Positions 54,804-62,965 of a stretch of DNA of 64,000 nt are shown here, piece after piece. The stretch's first letter is position 1, and every line of letters begins with the position of its first letter. Under the pieces are notes generated by a model, which saw only the letters and a list, made by a program, of their open reading frames with translations, searched no databases and was not told where the DNA came from. This DNA is from Clostridium sp. Marseille-Q2269 (GTDB taxonomy: Bacteria; Bacillota; Clostridia; Clostridiales; Clostridiaceae): positions 806,001 through 870,000 of the forward strand of contig NZ_CALSFS010000001.1 of NCBI RefSeq assembly GCF_943736985.1. Direction: 5' to 3'. Position numbers and translations under genes: made by a program.

Positions 54804-55298
54804 CTAAAATTTACTATTTGCTCGTACTAACTCAATTGCTTCTTTTCCTGTCATATGTTCAATATCTAGTTCAATCATGCAAAGTGCTTTGTATGTTCCT
54901 TCAATTTCTTTTAGACGACCTTCTTCATCTTCTGGAGTATACTTTGCTGCTAACTTTTCAATTGCATTTCTTTTTTCTGTTTCATTCTCAATAACTCTTA
55001 TCTTTCCAAATGCAATTGCACTTCTAAAGTAAGTTGTATATTCTTCTGATATGACATTATCTTCATCTATTACACAGAAAGATGCTTTTTTACATTTTGT
55101 TATGGCATCTATCTTATGACCAAACTTAGCTCCATGAAAATATATTTTAGAATCGCAATAAATATAACTAAGTGGAACTGCATAAGGATAATCTTCATCA
55201 CCTAATACTGCTAATACACCTGACGTACCTTTTTCGAATATCTTAGTTGTTTCGTTCTCTGTAAGTAACTGATTTTTTCTACGCATTTCTCTAAACAT
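54804..55298 (-). CDS. Pyridoxamine 5'-phosphate oxidase-family (NimA-like) flavoprotein
   Basis: The 164-residue split-barrel protein has LAVLGDEDYPYAVPLSYIY near residue 33 and KIYFHGAKFGHKIDAI near residue 57, as in the nitroimidazole-resistance-like flavin-binding branch. It probably binds FMN. ATG at 55298 follows AAGGAG. A long structured leader with a terminator-like hairpin lies just upstream (55337-55415), so its expression may be controlled by attenuation. Real substrate unknown. Confidence 0.87.
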   Translation of the reverse strand: MFREMRRKNQLLTENETTKIFEKGTSGVLAVLGDEDYPYAVPLSYIYCDSKIYFHGAKFGHKIDAITKCKKASFCVIDEDNVISEEYTTYFRSAIAFGKIRVIENETEKRNAIEKLAAKYTPEDEEGRLKEIEGTYKALCMIELDIEHMTGKEAIELVRANSKF

Positions 55299-55336
55299 AA
55301 TTTTTCTCCTTCATAAAACTTATTGATGTTGTAAAA

Positions 55337-55415
55337 AACAAGCATCCATATGTACATCTTCTATGACCTAATGATGTCCACATGAATGCTTATAGCATCC
55401 CTACCCGGTGGCAAT
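55337..55415 (-). promoter_or_regulatory. Structured leader with competing hairpins, possible attenuator
   Basis: On the minus strand AAGCATTCATGTGGACATC pairs with GATGTACATATGGATGCTT over 19 bp with three mismatches, followed by GTTTTTTAC, a terminator form. The same AAGCATT stretch can instead pair with the upstream GGATGCTATA, giving an alternative hairpin. GCCACCGGGTAGGGATGC upstream could be part of a sensor. It sits about 40 bases before the PNPOx-like gene start. I cannot match it to a known riboswitch class. Confidence 0.5.
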
Positions 55416-55596
55416 TTTTATTATTCTTTTATTTTTAATAATATCATTTCTAAATAAAAGAGTCAAATTCTCCTTTATCTATATGTTATATGTCTTATAA
55501 AAATATTTTTTTACTTAAGAATTAATTCATAACACATTTTGTAAACACCCTACTATTCAATTTTCAAAGAACATTTTAATTCGTCTTTATTTCATG

Positions 55597-55875
55597 TTAC
55601 GAACTTAATATCTTTTTAATTTTCTCTCTTACCTCTATCGGTAAATTACCCTTTAATGCTCTTTCTAATAAAAAGGGGTTCTTAATTCCATTCAATAGCA
55701 GGTAACTTTCTATTACCTTTACTTTCCCTTCTCTATTAGGGATTAATTGATAAATTACACACCAATCCTCCAATGATGTGAAAGAGATATTTACTCCGTT
55801 AATTGTTTTAAATTCTGAAATTGAATTGTAATCAAAATTATATAAAATAATATTTACTTCATCTAAATTTACCAT
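55597..55875 (-). CDS. Uncharacterised 92-aa protein
   Basis: I do not recognise this protein. It is mostly alpha/beta with the segment DWCVIYQLIPNREGKVKVIE and a helical C-terminus PFLLERALKGNLPIE. The ATG at 55875 has no good ribosome site, so it might be a shortened gene. Coding-like composition and an undisturbed frame support it as a real but perhaps degenerate gene. Confidence 0.5.
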   Translation of the reverse strand: MVNLDEVNIILYNFDYNSISEFKTINGVNISFTSLEDWCVIYQLIPNREGKVKVIESYLLLNGIKNPFLLERALKGNLPIEVREKIKKILSS

Positions 55876-56181
55876 TTTGAGTTAAGGAATGGTAATTATA
55901 TCATATTTACATGATTTTGATTTTATATTCCCTTGAAATAGAGCTATAAAGATTAGAATCCCTACATATATCTAATTTAGATTGGCAATAATCATTATAT
56001 AGAGTTACGATCCTTAGAAATTGTGAATTAAAGATTATTTAAATTAGCCTTTCTTAATAAAAAGAAAGGCTTTAATTATAAAAACAGGTTTCCTGCAAGT
56101 TAACTTTTTCTACTAATATCAACTACAAATCTATTTACAGAAAATAGAGCAACACATAAAATATTATTAGAGGTGATAAAT
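55876..56181. other. Spacer with a short repeat shared with 61 kb
   Basis: TGGTAATTATATCATATTTA at 55890-55909 continues two more bases and is found exactly at 61078-61099. GCCTTTCTTAATAAAAAGAAAGGC at 56047-56070 makes a short terminator-like hairpin. No gene is visible. Confidence 0.5.
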
Positions 56182-57327
56182 TTGAGAGGGTTAAATATAG
56201 GTAAATGTATTATTCATAATAGAAAAGAGAAGGGAATAACGCAGGAACAGTTGGCAAATTACATTGGAGTTTCTAAAGCATCTGTTTCCAAATGGGAATC
56301 TGGATCAAGTTATCCCGATATTTTGCTTCTTCCTGAGCTTGCAACTTATTTTAATATTTCAGTAGATGAATTATTAGGATATTCCCCACAACTTACAAAG
56401 GAAGATATTAAAAAAATTTATAGTAAACTCTCTCATGAATTTGCTCTAAAACCATTTGATGAAGTAATGGGACAGTGTAATAAATTAATAAAAAAATACT
56501 ATTCTTGTTTTCCTTTTTTGCTTTCTATTATTCAATTATTATTAAACTATTCGAATTTGATAAAAAATGATGAAATAAAAAAAGAAATTTTTCAACAATG
56601 TATATTGCTAAGTAGGAGAATAAAAGAGGAATCAGAGAACATTTCTTACATAAAAAATGCAAATACTATGGAAGCATTGGCAGAGATGATACTAGGAAAT
56701 AGCGAAGAAGTTATTCGCTTATTAGATAATAAATTAGATCCATATAGAGGAGATGACGTCATACTGATTAATGCGTATCAGATGCAAGGGAAAACTGCCG
56801 AAGCAAATAAAGTGAATCAAATACTACTTTACAACAATGTAATAAACACATTAACACTTTTAAACAATTATCTTTCCCTAAACATGATGGACCCAGTTTT
56901 ATTTGAAAAAATTTATTCTCAAGGCATTCAGATTATTGATTCTTTTCAGTTAAAAGAGATTTTCACAAATGATGTTTTTGCAATTCATATCGTTGCTGCA
57001 CAAGGGTATTTGATAGCGCAAAATAAAGAAAAGGCAATAGATGCATTAGAGCGATATATAAACACTGTTTGCAGTATCCAATTTCCATTGGGTTTTAAAG
57101 AAAATGAATATTTTACTCATGTAGGTAAATGGCTTGATGATAATAATTTTATTGGAGCAAACACTCCAATCGATGAGATAACAATTAAGAAAAATTTTGT
57201 TGATGCAGTTACTCGAAATCCTGCATTTGAACCCTTAAGAGAAGATGAAGGGTATAATTTCCTTATTAAAAAATTGAAAGAAAAGTTAGGTGAAAAAAGT
57301 GAATGCAATAAATATAGAGAATCTTAA
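56182..57327 (+). CDS. XRE-family regulator with helical C-terminal domain
   Basis: The first 60 residues are a Cro/C1-type helix-turn-helix (KGITQEQLANYIGVSKASVS, then SSYPDILLLPELATYFNISV). The remaining 320 residues are helical and TPR-like, with no enzyme motif. Such proteins often sense peptides or other signals. I chose TTG at 56182, eight bases after AGAGG. The 3' end overlaps the start of the ABC ATPase gene by 29 bp, so regulator and exporter are co-transcribed and translationally linked, which suggests it controls that transporter. Confidence 0.9.
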   Translation: MRGLNIGKCIIHNRKEKGITQEQLANYIGVSKASVSKWESGSSYPDILLLPELATYFNISVDELLGYSPQLTKEDIKKIYSKLSHEFALKPFDEVMGQCNKLIKKYYSCFPFLLSIIQLLLNYSNLIKNDEIKKEIFQQCILLSRRIKEESENISYIKNANTMEALAEMILGNSEEVIRLLDNKLDPYRGDDVILINAYQMQGKTAEANKVNQILLYNNVINTLTLLNNYLSLNMMDPVLFEKIYSQGIQIIDSFQLKEIFTNDVFAIHIVAAQGYLIAQNKEKAIDALERYINTVCSIQFPLGFKENEYFTHVGKWLDDNNFIGANTPIDEITIKKNFVDAVTRNPAFEPLREDEGYNFLIKKLKEKLGEKSECNKYRES

Positions 57328-58216
57328 AAAATCCTATGATGGGCAAACCAATGCGCTAAGCAATATAAGTCTAAGTATACCAAAGGGTGAGATATTTGGC
57401 TTTCTTGGCCCTAATGGTTCAGGAAAAACCACTACAGTTAGAATCCTTAATGGAATTCTTTCAGCAACATCAGGACATGCTGAAATTTTAGGAATACCTG
57501 TGGGGAAAAATAATCTTGAGATCCATAGATTATGTGGAGTTATGACCGAAAGTTCCTCCTGCTATGAAAATCTTACTGCTAGAGAAAATCTAATATTCTT
57601 TGGAAAAATGCATGGGATTGAGGAAAAATTGCTTAATGAACGTACTAACTTTTTATTCAAAAGATTAGAGTTACTAGATGTAAAGGATAAAAAGGTAAAA
57701 TCTTTTAGCACAGGAATGAGAAAGAGAATTTCTTTAGCTATAGCATTAATCCACGATCCTCAAATTTTATTTCTTGATGAACCTACTTCTGGCTTAGATC
57801 CAGAAAATGCACTTAATGTTACAAGACTTATAAAAGAACTTGCAGAGGAAAACCAGGTTACAATCTTTCTTTGTACCCATCAATTAAAATATGCTGAAGA
57901 TATTTGTACACTATATGGTTTTATAAACAACGGCAATATCCTTGGTTTAGGTACATTTGATGAACTTGCTTCAAGGAAAAATGCAGCCCTTAAATTAAAA
58001 ATTAGGGGAAAAAATATTCCTAAAGAATTTGGATTTATCCATGAAGGTAACGATATATATAACAAATCTGTTTCAGGAGACAAAGAGGTAAATACTCTAA
58101 TACAAAACATACTGACAAGTGGTGGAGAAATTTATGAGGCTGTACAGCAGAAATGGTCTTTGGAACAACTGTACTTTAAATATATAAAAGGTGCATCTGA
58201 TGATGTGAAATTATAG
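57299..58216 (+). CDS. ABC transporter ATP-binding protein (export type)
   Basis: The 305-residue ATPase has Walker A GPNGSGKTT near residue 39, the Q-loop VMTESSSCYENLTARENL, signature FSTGMRKRISLA and Walker B ILFLDEPTSGLDPEN. It belongs to the single-domain exporters that pair with ABC-2 permeases. I chose GTG at 57299, six to seven bases after TTAGGTG. A C-terminal domain of about 90 residues follows the ATPase core. It is encoded between the XRE regulator and the permease. Confidence 0.93.
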   Translation: MNAINIENLKKSYDGQTNALSNISLSIPKGEIFGFLGPNGSGKTTTVRILNGILSATSGHAEILGIPVGKNNLEIHRLCGVMTESSSCYENLTARENLIFFGKMHGIEEKLLNERTNFLFKRLELLDVKDKKVKSFSTGMRKRISLAIALIHDPQILFLDEPTSGLDPENALNVTRLIKELAEENQVTIFLCTHQLKYAEDICTLYGFINNGNILGLGTFDELASRKNAALKLKIRGKNIPKEFGFIHEGNDIYNKSVSGDKEVNTLIQNILTSGGEIYEAVQQKWSLEQLYFKYIKGASDDVKL

Positions 58217-58234
58217 TTAAGGAGTAGTTAGAAT

Positions 58235-59029
58235 ATGAATAGAAATGAAAAAGCATTGATACGTAAAGATATAAATGAAATAACAAGTTCAAAACGGGTT
58301 ATTATTCCTATGACTATTGTACCGATTGTTTTGATTGTAATCATACCCCTAGCAATATTGATAGGTGCGAACTATATTGGAAATGATTCAAGTATGTTTA
58401 CAAAGATAGCTCCTCTTATAAAAAAATTACCTTCTGAATATAAAACATATACTCCAGCCCAACTTTTAATAAAAATAACGATAGACTTTATGTTTCCATC
58501 ATACTTTCTTATAATTCCAATAATGTGTTCAGGAGTTATTGGAGCCAGTAGTTTTGTGGGAGAAAAGGAACATAAAACCCTAGAGTCTCTGCTTTACACA
58601 CCAATATCCATGGAACAACTGCTTAGAGCCAAGATTTTAGGTGTTTTTGTGCCATCTTACATCGTGACTTTGATTTCATTTATAGTATTTGGCATCATAT
58701 TTAATGTAGGTGGTTTTATCTATTTTGGAGGACTTATTTTTCCAGATGTAAAATGGCTTATAATCATACTTTGGATTTCACCTGCAATCAATTTATTATC
58801 GTTAATATTTACTGTGATGGTATCGTCCAAATCAGAAACCTTCCAAGAAGCACAGCAAGTAAGCGGCCTTCTTGTCATTCCAGTGATTCTTATATTAGTG
58901 GCTCAAATGACAGGTGTACTTTTGCTCAGCAAAGTTGTAATGTTTATAGGTGGCGGTGTTCTCTTGATACTTGATTATATATTGATAAAGAGGATTTCCT
59001 CTAAGTTTATTCCTGAGAAACTGATTTAA
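58235..59029 (+). CDS. ABC-2 type transporter permease
   Basis: The 264-residue protein has six hydrophobic segments. One lies near the start and is followed by a large outside loop. The others are at about 85-105, 135-155, 170-190, 205-225 and 230-250. FVGEKEHKTLESLLYTPISM near residue 110 is the conserved cytoplasmic element that couples to the ATPase. The gene follows the ATPase by 18 bp with an AAGGAG site. The exported compound is unknown. Confidence 0.88.
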   Translation: MNRNEKALIRKDINEITSSKRVIIPMTIVPIVLIVIIPLAILIGANYIGNDSSMFTKIAPLIKKLPSEYKTYTPAQLLIKITIDFMFPSYFLIIPIMCSGVIGASSFVGEKEHKTLESLLYTPISMEQLLRAKILGVFVPSYIVTLISFIVFGIIFNVGGFIYFGGLIFPDVKWLIIILWISPAINLLSLIFTVMVSSKSETFQEAQQVSGLLVIPVILILVAQMTGVLLLSKVVMFIGGGVLLILDYILIKRISSKFIPEKLI

Positions 59030-59142
59030 ATATATATTATTGATCTTTTAATTTTGTTTCTCACGTAATTAATTTTTATGTTTTTTGACGAAAGGGTACC
59101 AGTAAATATACTGAAAAAATATCATTTAAAAGAAATACACGA

Positions 59143-59225
59143 AAAAAACACCGCAAAATTCAGACTTGAATACTACGGTGTTTTAATAAATTATTTGTTT
59201 TTTCAGTTATTACGCTAAATAAGAA
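59143..59225. repeat. Palindromic repeat, copy C
   Basis: AAAAACACCGCAAAATTCA pairs with TTGAATACTACGGTGTTTT. The right flank AATAAATTATTTGTTTTTTC and the continuing AGTTATTACGCTAAATAAGAAT match copy D closely. It lies after the permease gene and can act as its terminator. Confidence 0.75.
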
Positions 59226-59245
59226 TAATCGTTTAGTATATCTTA

Positions 59246-59638
59246 TTACTTTACTTTATTTACATTCATATTATAATTCCCTATAAAATTATCATAATTT
59301 GCTGAAAGTCGGTAGCCTCCATCTTTGTCTATTACTAATTCTTTAGTACCGCTCTTATTTATTGGGAAGTCTTGAATCACTTCATTTTTGGAACAAATTA
59401 ATTGAATTTTTAGCTCTCCTTCTTTTACATTAGAATCATATATAAATTTTACTTTATCACCTTTTTTTAAATCAAATGTTATTACGCTATTGCTACTTGA
59501 TTTATGCTTAATATCATCTTTCATACAACCTAAAGAAGGAATCATACCTTTAGTAGACTTAAAAGAAGAACATCCTGCGGTAAAAGGTATTAATATAAAT
59601 ATTACTAATGTTATGCTCAATATTTTATAAACTTTCAT
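59246..59638 (-). CDS. Small lipoprotein of unknown function, 130 aa
   Basis: A signal peptide with lipobox TAGC near residue 23 precedes a mature domain of about 105 residues, mostly beta strand (VITFDLKKGDKVKFIYDSNV near 53). That pattern resembles small beta-sandwich domains in clostridial surface lipoproteins. I do not recognise the family. It faces away from the ABC operon and has its own weak ribosome site. Confidence 0.72.
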   Translation of the reverse strand: MKVYKILSITLVIFILIPFTAGCSSFKSTKGMIPSLGCMKDDIKHKSSSNSVITFDLKKGDKVKFIYDSNVKEGELKIQLICSKNEVIQDFPINKSGTKELVIDKDGGYRLSANYDNFIGNYNMNVNKVK

Positions 59639-59783
59639 ATATTATATCCTTTCTATTATTACTTATTTAGCATCTAATATAATTCCGATCATAACTTAAC
59701 TGCTACAGAAATTATAACATATAATTATAGTCCCTAGAATTCATTATATTTCTGATAAACTTTTCCCCATAACCCACTCATCC

Positions 59784-59926
59784 TTTTATAAAATAAAAAA
59801 ATATATAATTTTACTACTTAATATTTTTGAATTGCGACGTAAAAAACACTGTAAAATTCAAATTTGAATAATACAGTGTTTTAATAAATCGTTCGTCTTT
59901 TCAGTTGTTACGTTAAATAAGAATGG
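59784..59926. repeat. Palindromic repeat, copy D, longest version
   Basis: The left 41 bases equal those of copy B. The hairpin is AAAACACTGTAAAATTCA / TTGAATAATACAGTGTTTT. The right flank AATAAATCGTTCGTCTTTTC and the continuing AGTTGTTACGTTAAATAAGAAT match copy C. Copy D therefore defines the full unit of about 140 bp. Confidence 0.75.
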
Positions 59927-59954
59927 CGCGAATTAGTTCAACTCTATACTTCAA

Positions 59955-60368
59955 TCATTTTGTATTATTTTCTACTGCTGCTACTGCTTCAATTTCTACC
60001 AATTGATTTGTATATCCTAATACTGTAACTCCAGATAAGGTGCTTGGAACATCATGATTACCAAACTCTTTTCTTATTGTTTCCCATGCAGTTACCAAAT
60101 CTGACTGATTTTGAGATACTACAAGAACTCTGGTATATACAACGTCTTCCAAAGTGGCCCCACAATCCTTCAGTGTTTCCTTCAAATTCTCTACACAAAG
60201 TTTTGCCTGAAGCTCATAATCACTCAAATTGGGTACTTCTCCGTCTCTATTAATGGGACATGCCCCCGCTAAAAATAATAAGTCCATTCCTGAAGGTATA
60301 CGTCCAGCATAAGCATAATCTACTGGAGCTAAATTTGTAGAATGAATTAATGATATTTTTTTATTCAT
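59955..60368 (-). CDS. ridA: RidA-family enamine/imine deaminase
   Basis: The 137-residue protein of the YjgF/RidA family hydrolyses reactive enamines formed by PLP enzymes. It has DYAYAGRIPSGMDLLFLAG near residue 17, the key Arg in VVYTRVLVV near residue 93, and the C-terminal VEIEAVAAVE. The GGAGAGAG ribosome site precedes the ATG. No pathway genes are adjacent, so it may be a general housekeeping copy. Confidence 0.92.
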   Translation of the reverse strand: MNKKISLIHSTNLAPVDYAYAGRIPSGMDLLFLAGACPINRDGEVPNLSDYELQAKLCVENLKETLKDCGATLEDVVYTRVLVVSQNQSDLVTAWETIRKEFGNHDVPSTLSGVTVLGYTNQLVEIEAVAAVENNTK

Positions 60369-60508
60369 TTTGACTCTCTCCTTTTGTTCTAATATCTACG
60401 AGAAGAATTACAAATTCATTTTTAAAATAAATTTTATGTTCAATATCATTTTAAAGCTTCTATATTTTTTGAGAAAGATAATAATCATTTCTATATCATC
60501 TTTTACAC

Positions 60509-60543
60509 AAAAGCTACCACACATTACAAGAGTGGTAGCTTTA
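60509..60543 (-). terminator. Terminator of the CD3324-like gene
   Basis: AAAGCTACCAC and GTGGTAGCTTT form an 11-bp stem and a T-rich tail (TTTTGTG) follows on the minus strand. It overlaps the last bases before the stop region of the gene at 60546. Confidence 0.75.
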
Positions 60544-60545
60544 GC

Positions 60546-60815
60546 CTACTTATCCTTTTTATATACAATTTTCTTAATACTACTATCTGAAAGGAAGAAT
60601 TCTTCAGCCAGATTGCTAATTGATTGCCCACCTATATATTGGCTTAATATCTTTGCATTTCTAGCTTTTATATAATCTCGGCTTTTAGATTTTTCACCCC
60701 ATCTTTTTCTCTTTTCAGGAAGGGAAGGGACGTATATATATTCACCTTGAATATACTTTTGAATTTCTTTAACTAAATCATCTGGTAATATTCTATCAAT
60801 TCTTACATATTTCAT
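60546..60815 (-). CDS. CD3324-family helix-turn-helix protein
   Basis: The protein starts MKYVRIDRILPDDLVKEIQK and continues YIQGEYIYVPSLPEKRKRWG, the pattern of the short CD3324 family of clostridia. The C-terminal half (SISNLAEEFFLSDSSIKKIV) is a helix-turn-helix. I chose the ATG at 60815, nine bases after AAGGAAG. A DNA-binding role is likely; the targets are unknown. Confidence 0.85.
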   Translation of the reverse strand: MKYVRIDRILPDDLVKEIQKYIQGEYIYVPSLPEKRKRWGEKSKSRDYIKARNAKILSQYIGGQSISNLAEEFFLSDSSIKKIVYKKDK

Positions 60816-60876
60816 AAAGCTCACTTCCTTAAATTTATTATTTAATTAAGGAAACAAAGCCTGTATATGTATGAAT

Positions 60877-60993
60877 TTATTTATGAAAAGCGACTAAATA
60901 TCTATCTCTGTGCAAATTGTCGCCCAAACTCATACCTACAGACTTTGCACAGAGTATTTTAAGCATTTTTCTATCCATGAGATTAATATTCAT
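60877..60993 (-). CDS. Small ORF, 38 aa
   Basis: MNINLMDRKMLKILCAKSVG and the rest, ending YLVAFHK, follow a GGGAGTG ribosome site seven bases upstream. The charged, Cys-containing sequence does not resemble a toxin or a signal peptide. The good ribosome site and clean frame suggest translation. It sits upstream of the CD3324-like gene on the same strand. No family recognised. Confidence 0.45.
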   Translation of the reverse strand: MNINLMDRKMLKILCAKSVGMSLGDNLHRDRYLVAFHK

Positions 60994-61077
60994 GATATCA
61001 CACTCCCTATTTGTATTAAATCAATTATATTCTTTATTAAGATGATACGCATTTTTTTACTATTTTAACTTAACTAA

Positions 61078-61371
61078 TGGTAATTATATCATATTTACAC
61101 TGTCTTATATGGTTATTTTTGTAACAAAAGTAAAATATCTTGCCTTTTTAACACTGTATTATTCAATTTTCAAAGAGAATCGTTCGTATTTTCATTTTCA
61201 ATGGTTCTGTCGCACTTATTTCAGACTGTGACATAAAAACACTCCAAAATTCAATTCGTGAATAATGCGGCGTTTTAGAATGATTCTTTTATATTTTGTA
61301 CGCTGCTTTCAAAGAGTGTCATATTAAATATAACCCGTTACCTACCACACGTGTGTGGTATTCTTAATATA
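61078..61371. repeat. Repeat-rich spacer with palindromic repeat, copy E
   Basis: It starts with the 22-bp block shared with 55890-55911. TTATTCAATTTTCAAAGA near 61160 also occurs, nearly identical, at about 55553-55570. Copy E (61236-61276) has ACTGTGACATAAAAACAC then TTCA-n-TGAATAATGCGGCGTTTT. A loop-free 18-bp palindrome, TACCACACGTGTGTGGTA, lies at 61343-61360, 12 bp beyond the esterase stop. No gene is visible. Confidence 0.6.
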
Positions 61372-62163
61372 TTAGCATCCATAAAATTTTAGATATTTTT
61401 CAATATTTGATTGTATATATTCAGCACTGTGATTACCAGGGAATACATGATTTTGAGAATTTATTTCTTTTTCTTTCAATATTTTATATAAAATTGAACA
61501 ACCTTCATAAAATCTACCTTCATCCTTATCTCCAGCATCAAGATAGACATCAATATCAGAAGAAATATTATTGTTTCTTGCAATATATATTGGATCATAT
61601 TTTTCCCATACACCCATGTCTTTATAATATGGTTTATCTTCCTCGTCAAGTTCCAGTTCCAAAGCAGGCATATGTCCTCCTACTTTTGAAAATATATGCT
61701 GATGTCGAAATGTATTGTGAAGAGCTATATACCCCCCAGCAGATGCCCCTCCTATATATCTTCCTTTTCTATCTTTTATAGTATTAAAAGTTTTATCTGT
61801 TAAAGGTACTATTTCTTTCATAAAGTAATCTTCATACATTCCTAAATTTATGATTCTATTATTGCCTCTAAGATCAGACACCTCTTTACAGATTAAGGAT
61901 GAATTCAACCCTCGGCTGTTTTCAATTCTTGGACACGTAATTATCATAGGCTTAATTTCCCCATCTTTTATCATCCGATCAGCTATAGTGTTTATATCCA
62001 TTTGAAACATTATATTTTCACTTCCACTTCTTCCATGTAGAAAATATAATACAGGTAGAGGAGTTAAACTATTATAGCATTCAGGTAAATACACCAACAT
62101 TGACATTTCTTTACCAAGTATATTGCTATAAAAATTTACTTTTTCTACTTTTGATTTATTCAT
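61372..62163 (-). CDS. Putative esterase (esterase D / tributyrin esterase-like)
   Basis: This 263-residue alpha/beta hydrolase has LPVLYFLHGRSGSENIMFQ near residue 37 (oxyanion region). The nucleophile elbow is GGASAGGYIALHNTFRH near residue 138, a GxSxG motif. The Asp is probably in YLDAGDKDEGRFYEG and the His in VFPGNHSAEYIQ near the end. It belongs to the family of S-formylglutathione/feruloyl-type esterases. No signal peptide, so it is cytoplasmic. A decayed AraC regulator is divergent from it and may once have controlled it. Confidence 0.88.
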   Translation of the reverse strand: MNKSKVEKVNFYSNILGKEMSMLVYLPECYNSLTPLPVLYFLHGRSGSENIMFQMDINTIADRMIKDGEIKPMIITCPRIENSRGLNSSLICKEVSDLRGNNRIINLGMYEDYFMKEIVPLTDKTFNTIKDRKGRYIGGASAGGYIALHNTFRHQHIFSKVGGHMPALELELDEEDKPYYKDMGVWEKYDPIYIARNNNISSDIDVYLDAGDKDEGRFYEGCSILYKILKEKEINSQNHVFPGNHSAEYIQSNIEKYLKFYGC

Positions 62164-62410
62164 TTTTATACCACCCCAATTGAAATTTTGAACTTAAATT
62201 ATATATTTATAATATCATCATTAACCATATTTATCATGAATAATCTTGCTTACTATTAGCATGATTTTGCTATCAATATTATTTTTTGCATAAAAATAAA
62301 CACTTCTTTCTTAATTAGTAGAATAATTTTACTGTTCCCACTAGAACATACTTGTATTATAATAATTGTGTTACTAAAATTTAGCACAATTTTGATATGA
62401 GGATATAGAT

Positions 62411-62668
62411 ATGAATAATTGGCAAACTTATTATAATAAAAAAATGCCAGATCCAAATTTAGGTATAGATATATTCTCCTAGCAGAAAACTTCAAGAAAG
62501 GAATAACATTCAATACACATTGGCAGGAAAATCGGATACGAACTTGCTGTAAAATCTTTTATTTACCAATTAATTGTCCTCCTGTTAAGAAAATACATTA
62601 GTAAATTTCTAACTAGAAAAGAACTTATTTCAAAAGATAAAATGGTTAGTAAAGTTGAAGTGAACTAA
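62411..62668 (+). pseudogene. Remnant of an AraC-family regulator
   Basis: From ATG 62411 the frame gives MNNWQTYYNKKMPDPNLGID and stops at TAG 62480-62482. A shifted frame continues AENFKKGITFNTHWQE, the AraC cupin HW motif, and then another shift gives GYELAVKSFIYQLIVLLLRK with a stop at 62668, the linker just before the DNA-binding domain. Most of the cupin and the helix-turn-helix domain are gone. It is divergent from the esterase, typical of an AraC activator and its target. Confidence 0.78.
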
Positions 62669-62965
62669 CCTACCAATTTGCTTATCTAAAATTCTAACCC
62701 CAAATAAGAGGTTATAGTAATGACTTTAGTAAGTTCATATAAATTAAAACTAACTAAAATTATTGTTTTTATTATATTAAATTTGTTTGCTAACGCAAAT
62801 AGATTTGAGTGTAAATTTAATTCATATAAACATTATGAAAAATACAGTCTTTTTACATGCTACCGCATTAATTTTCTATCCAAAATTTTTTTGAAGTCCT
62901 TACTTAAAAGAATATAAATAACTAAAAATTTTTTATATACGTACAATGTATAAATATCTTAAAAA
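62669..62965. other. AT-rich spacer, no gene supported
   Basis: A 65-residue open frame at 62720-62917 lacks a ribosome site and shows only low-complexity Phe/Lys/Asn composition, so I do not call it. Confidence 0.5.

Noticed and set aside
62256-62513. Minus-strand 85-codon open frame upstream of the esterase.
   Set aside because: It overlaps the AraC remnant on the opposite strand, has low-complexity composition and no ribosome site.
62720-62917. Plus-strand 65-codon open frame.
   Set aside because: The AT-rich composition and lack of a ribosome site or recognisable motif make it likely random.
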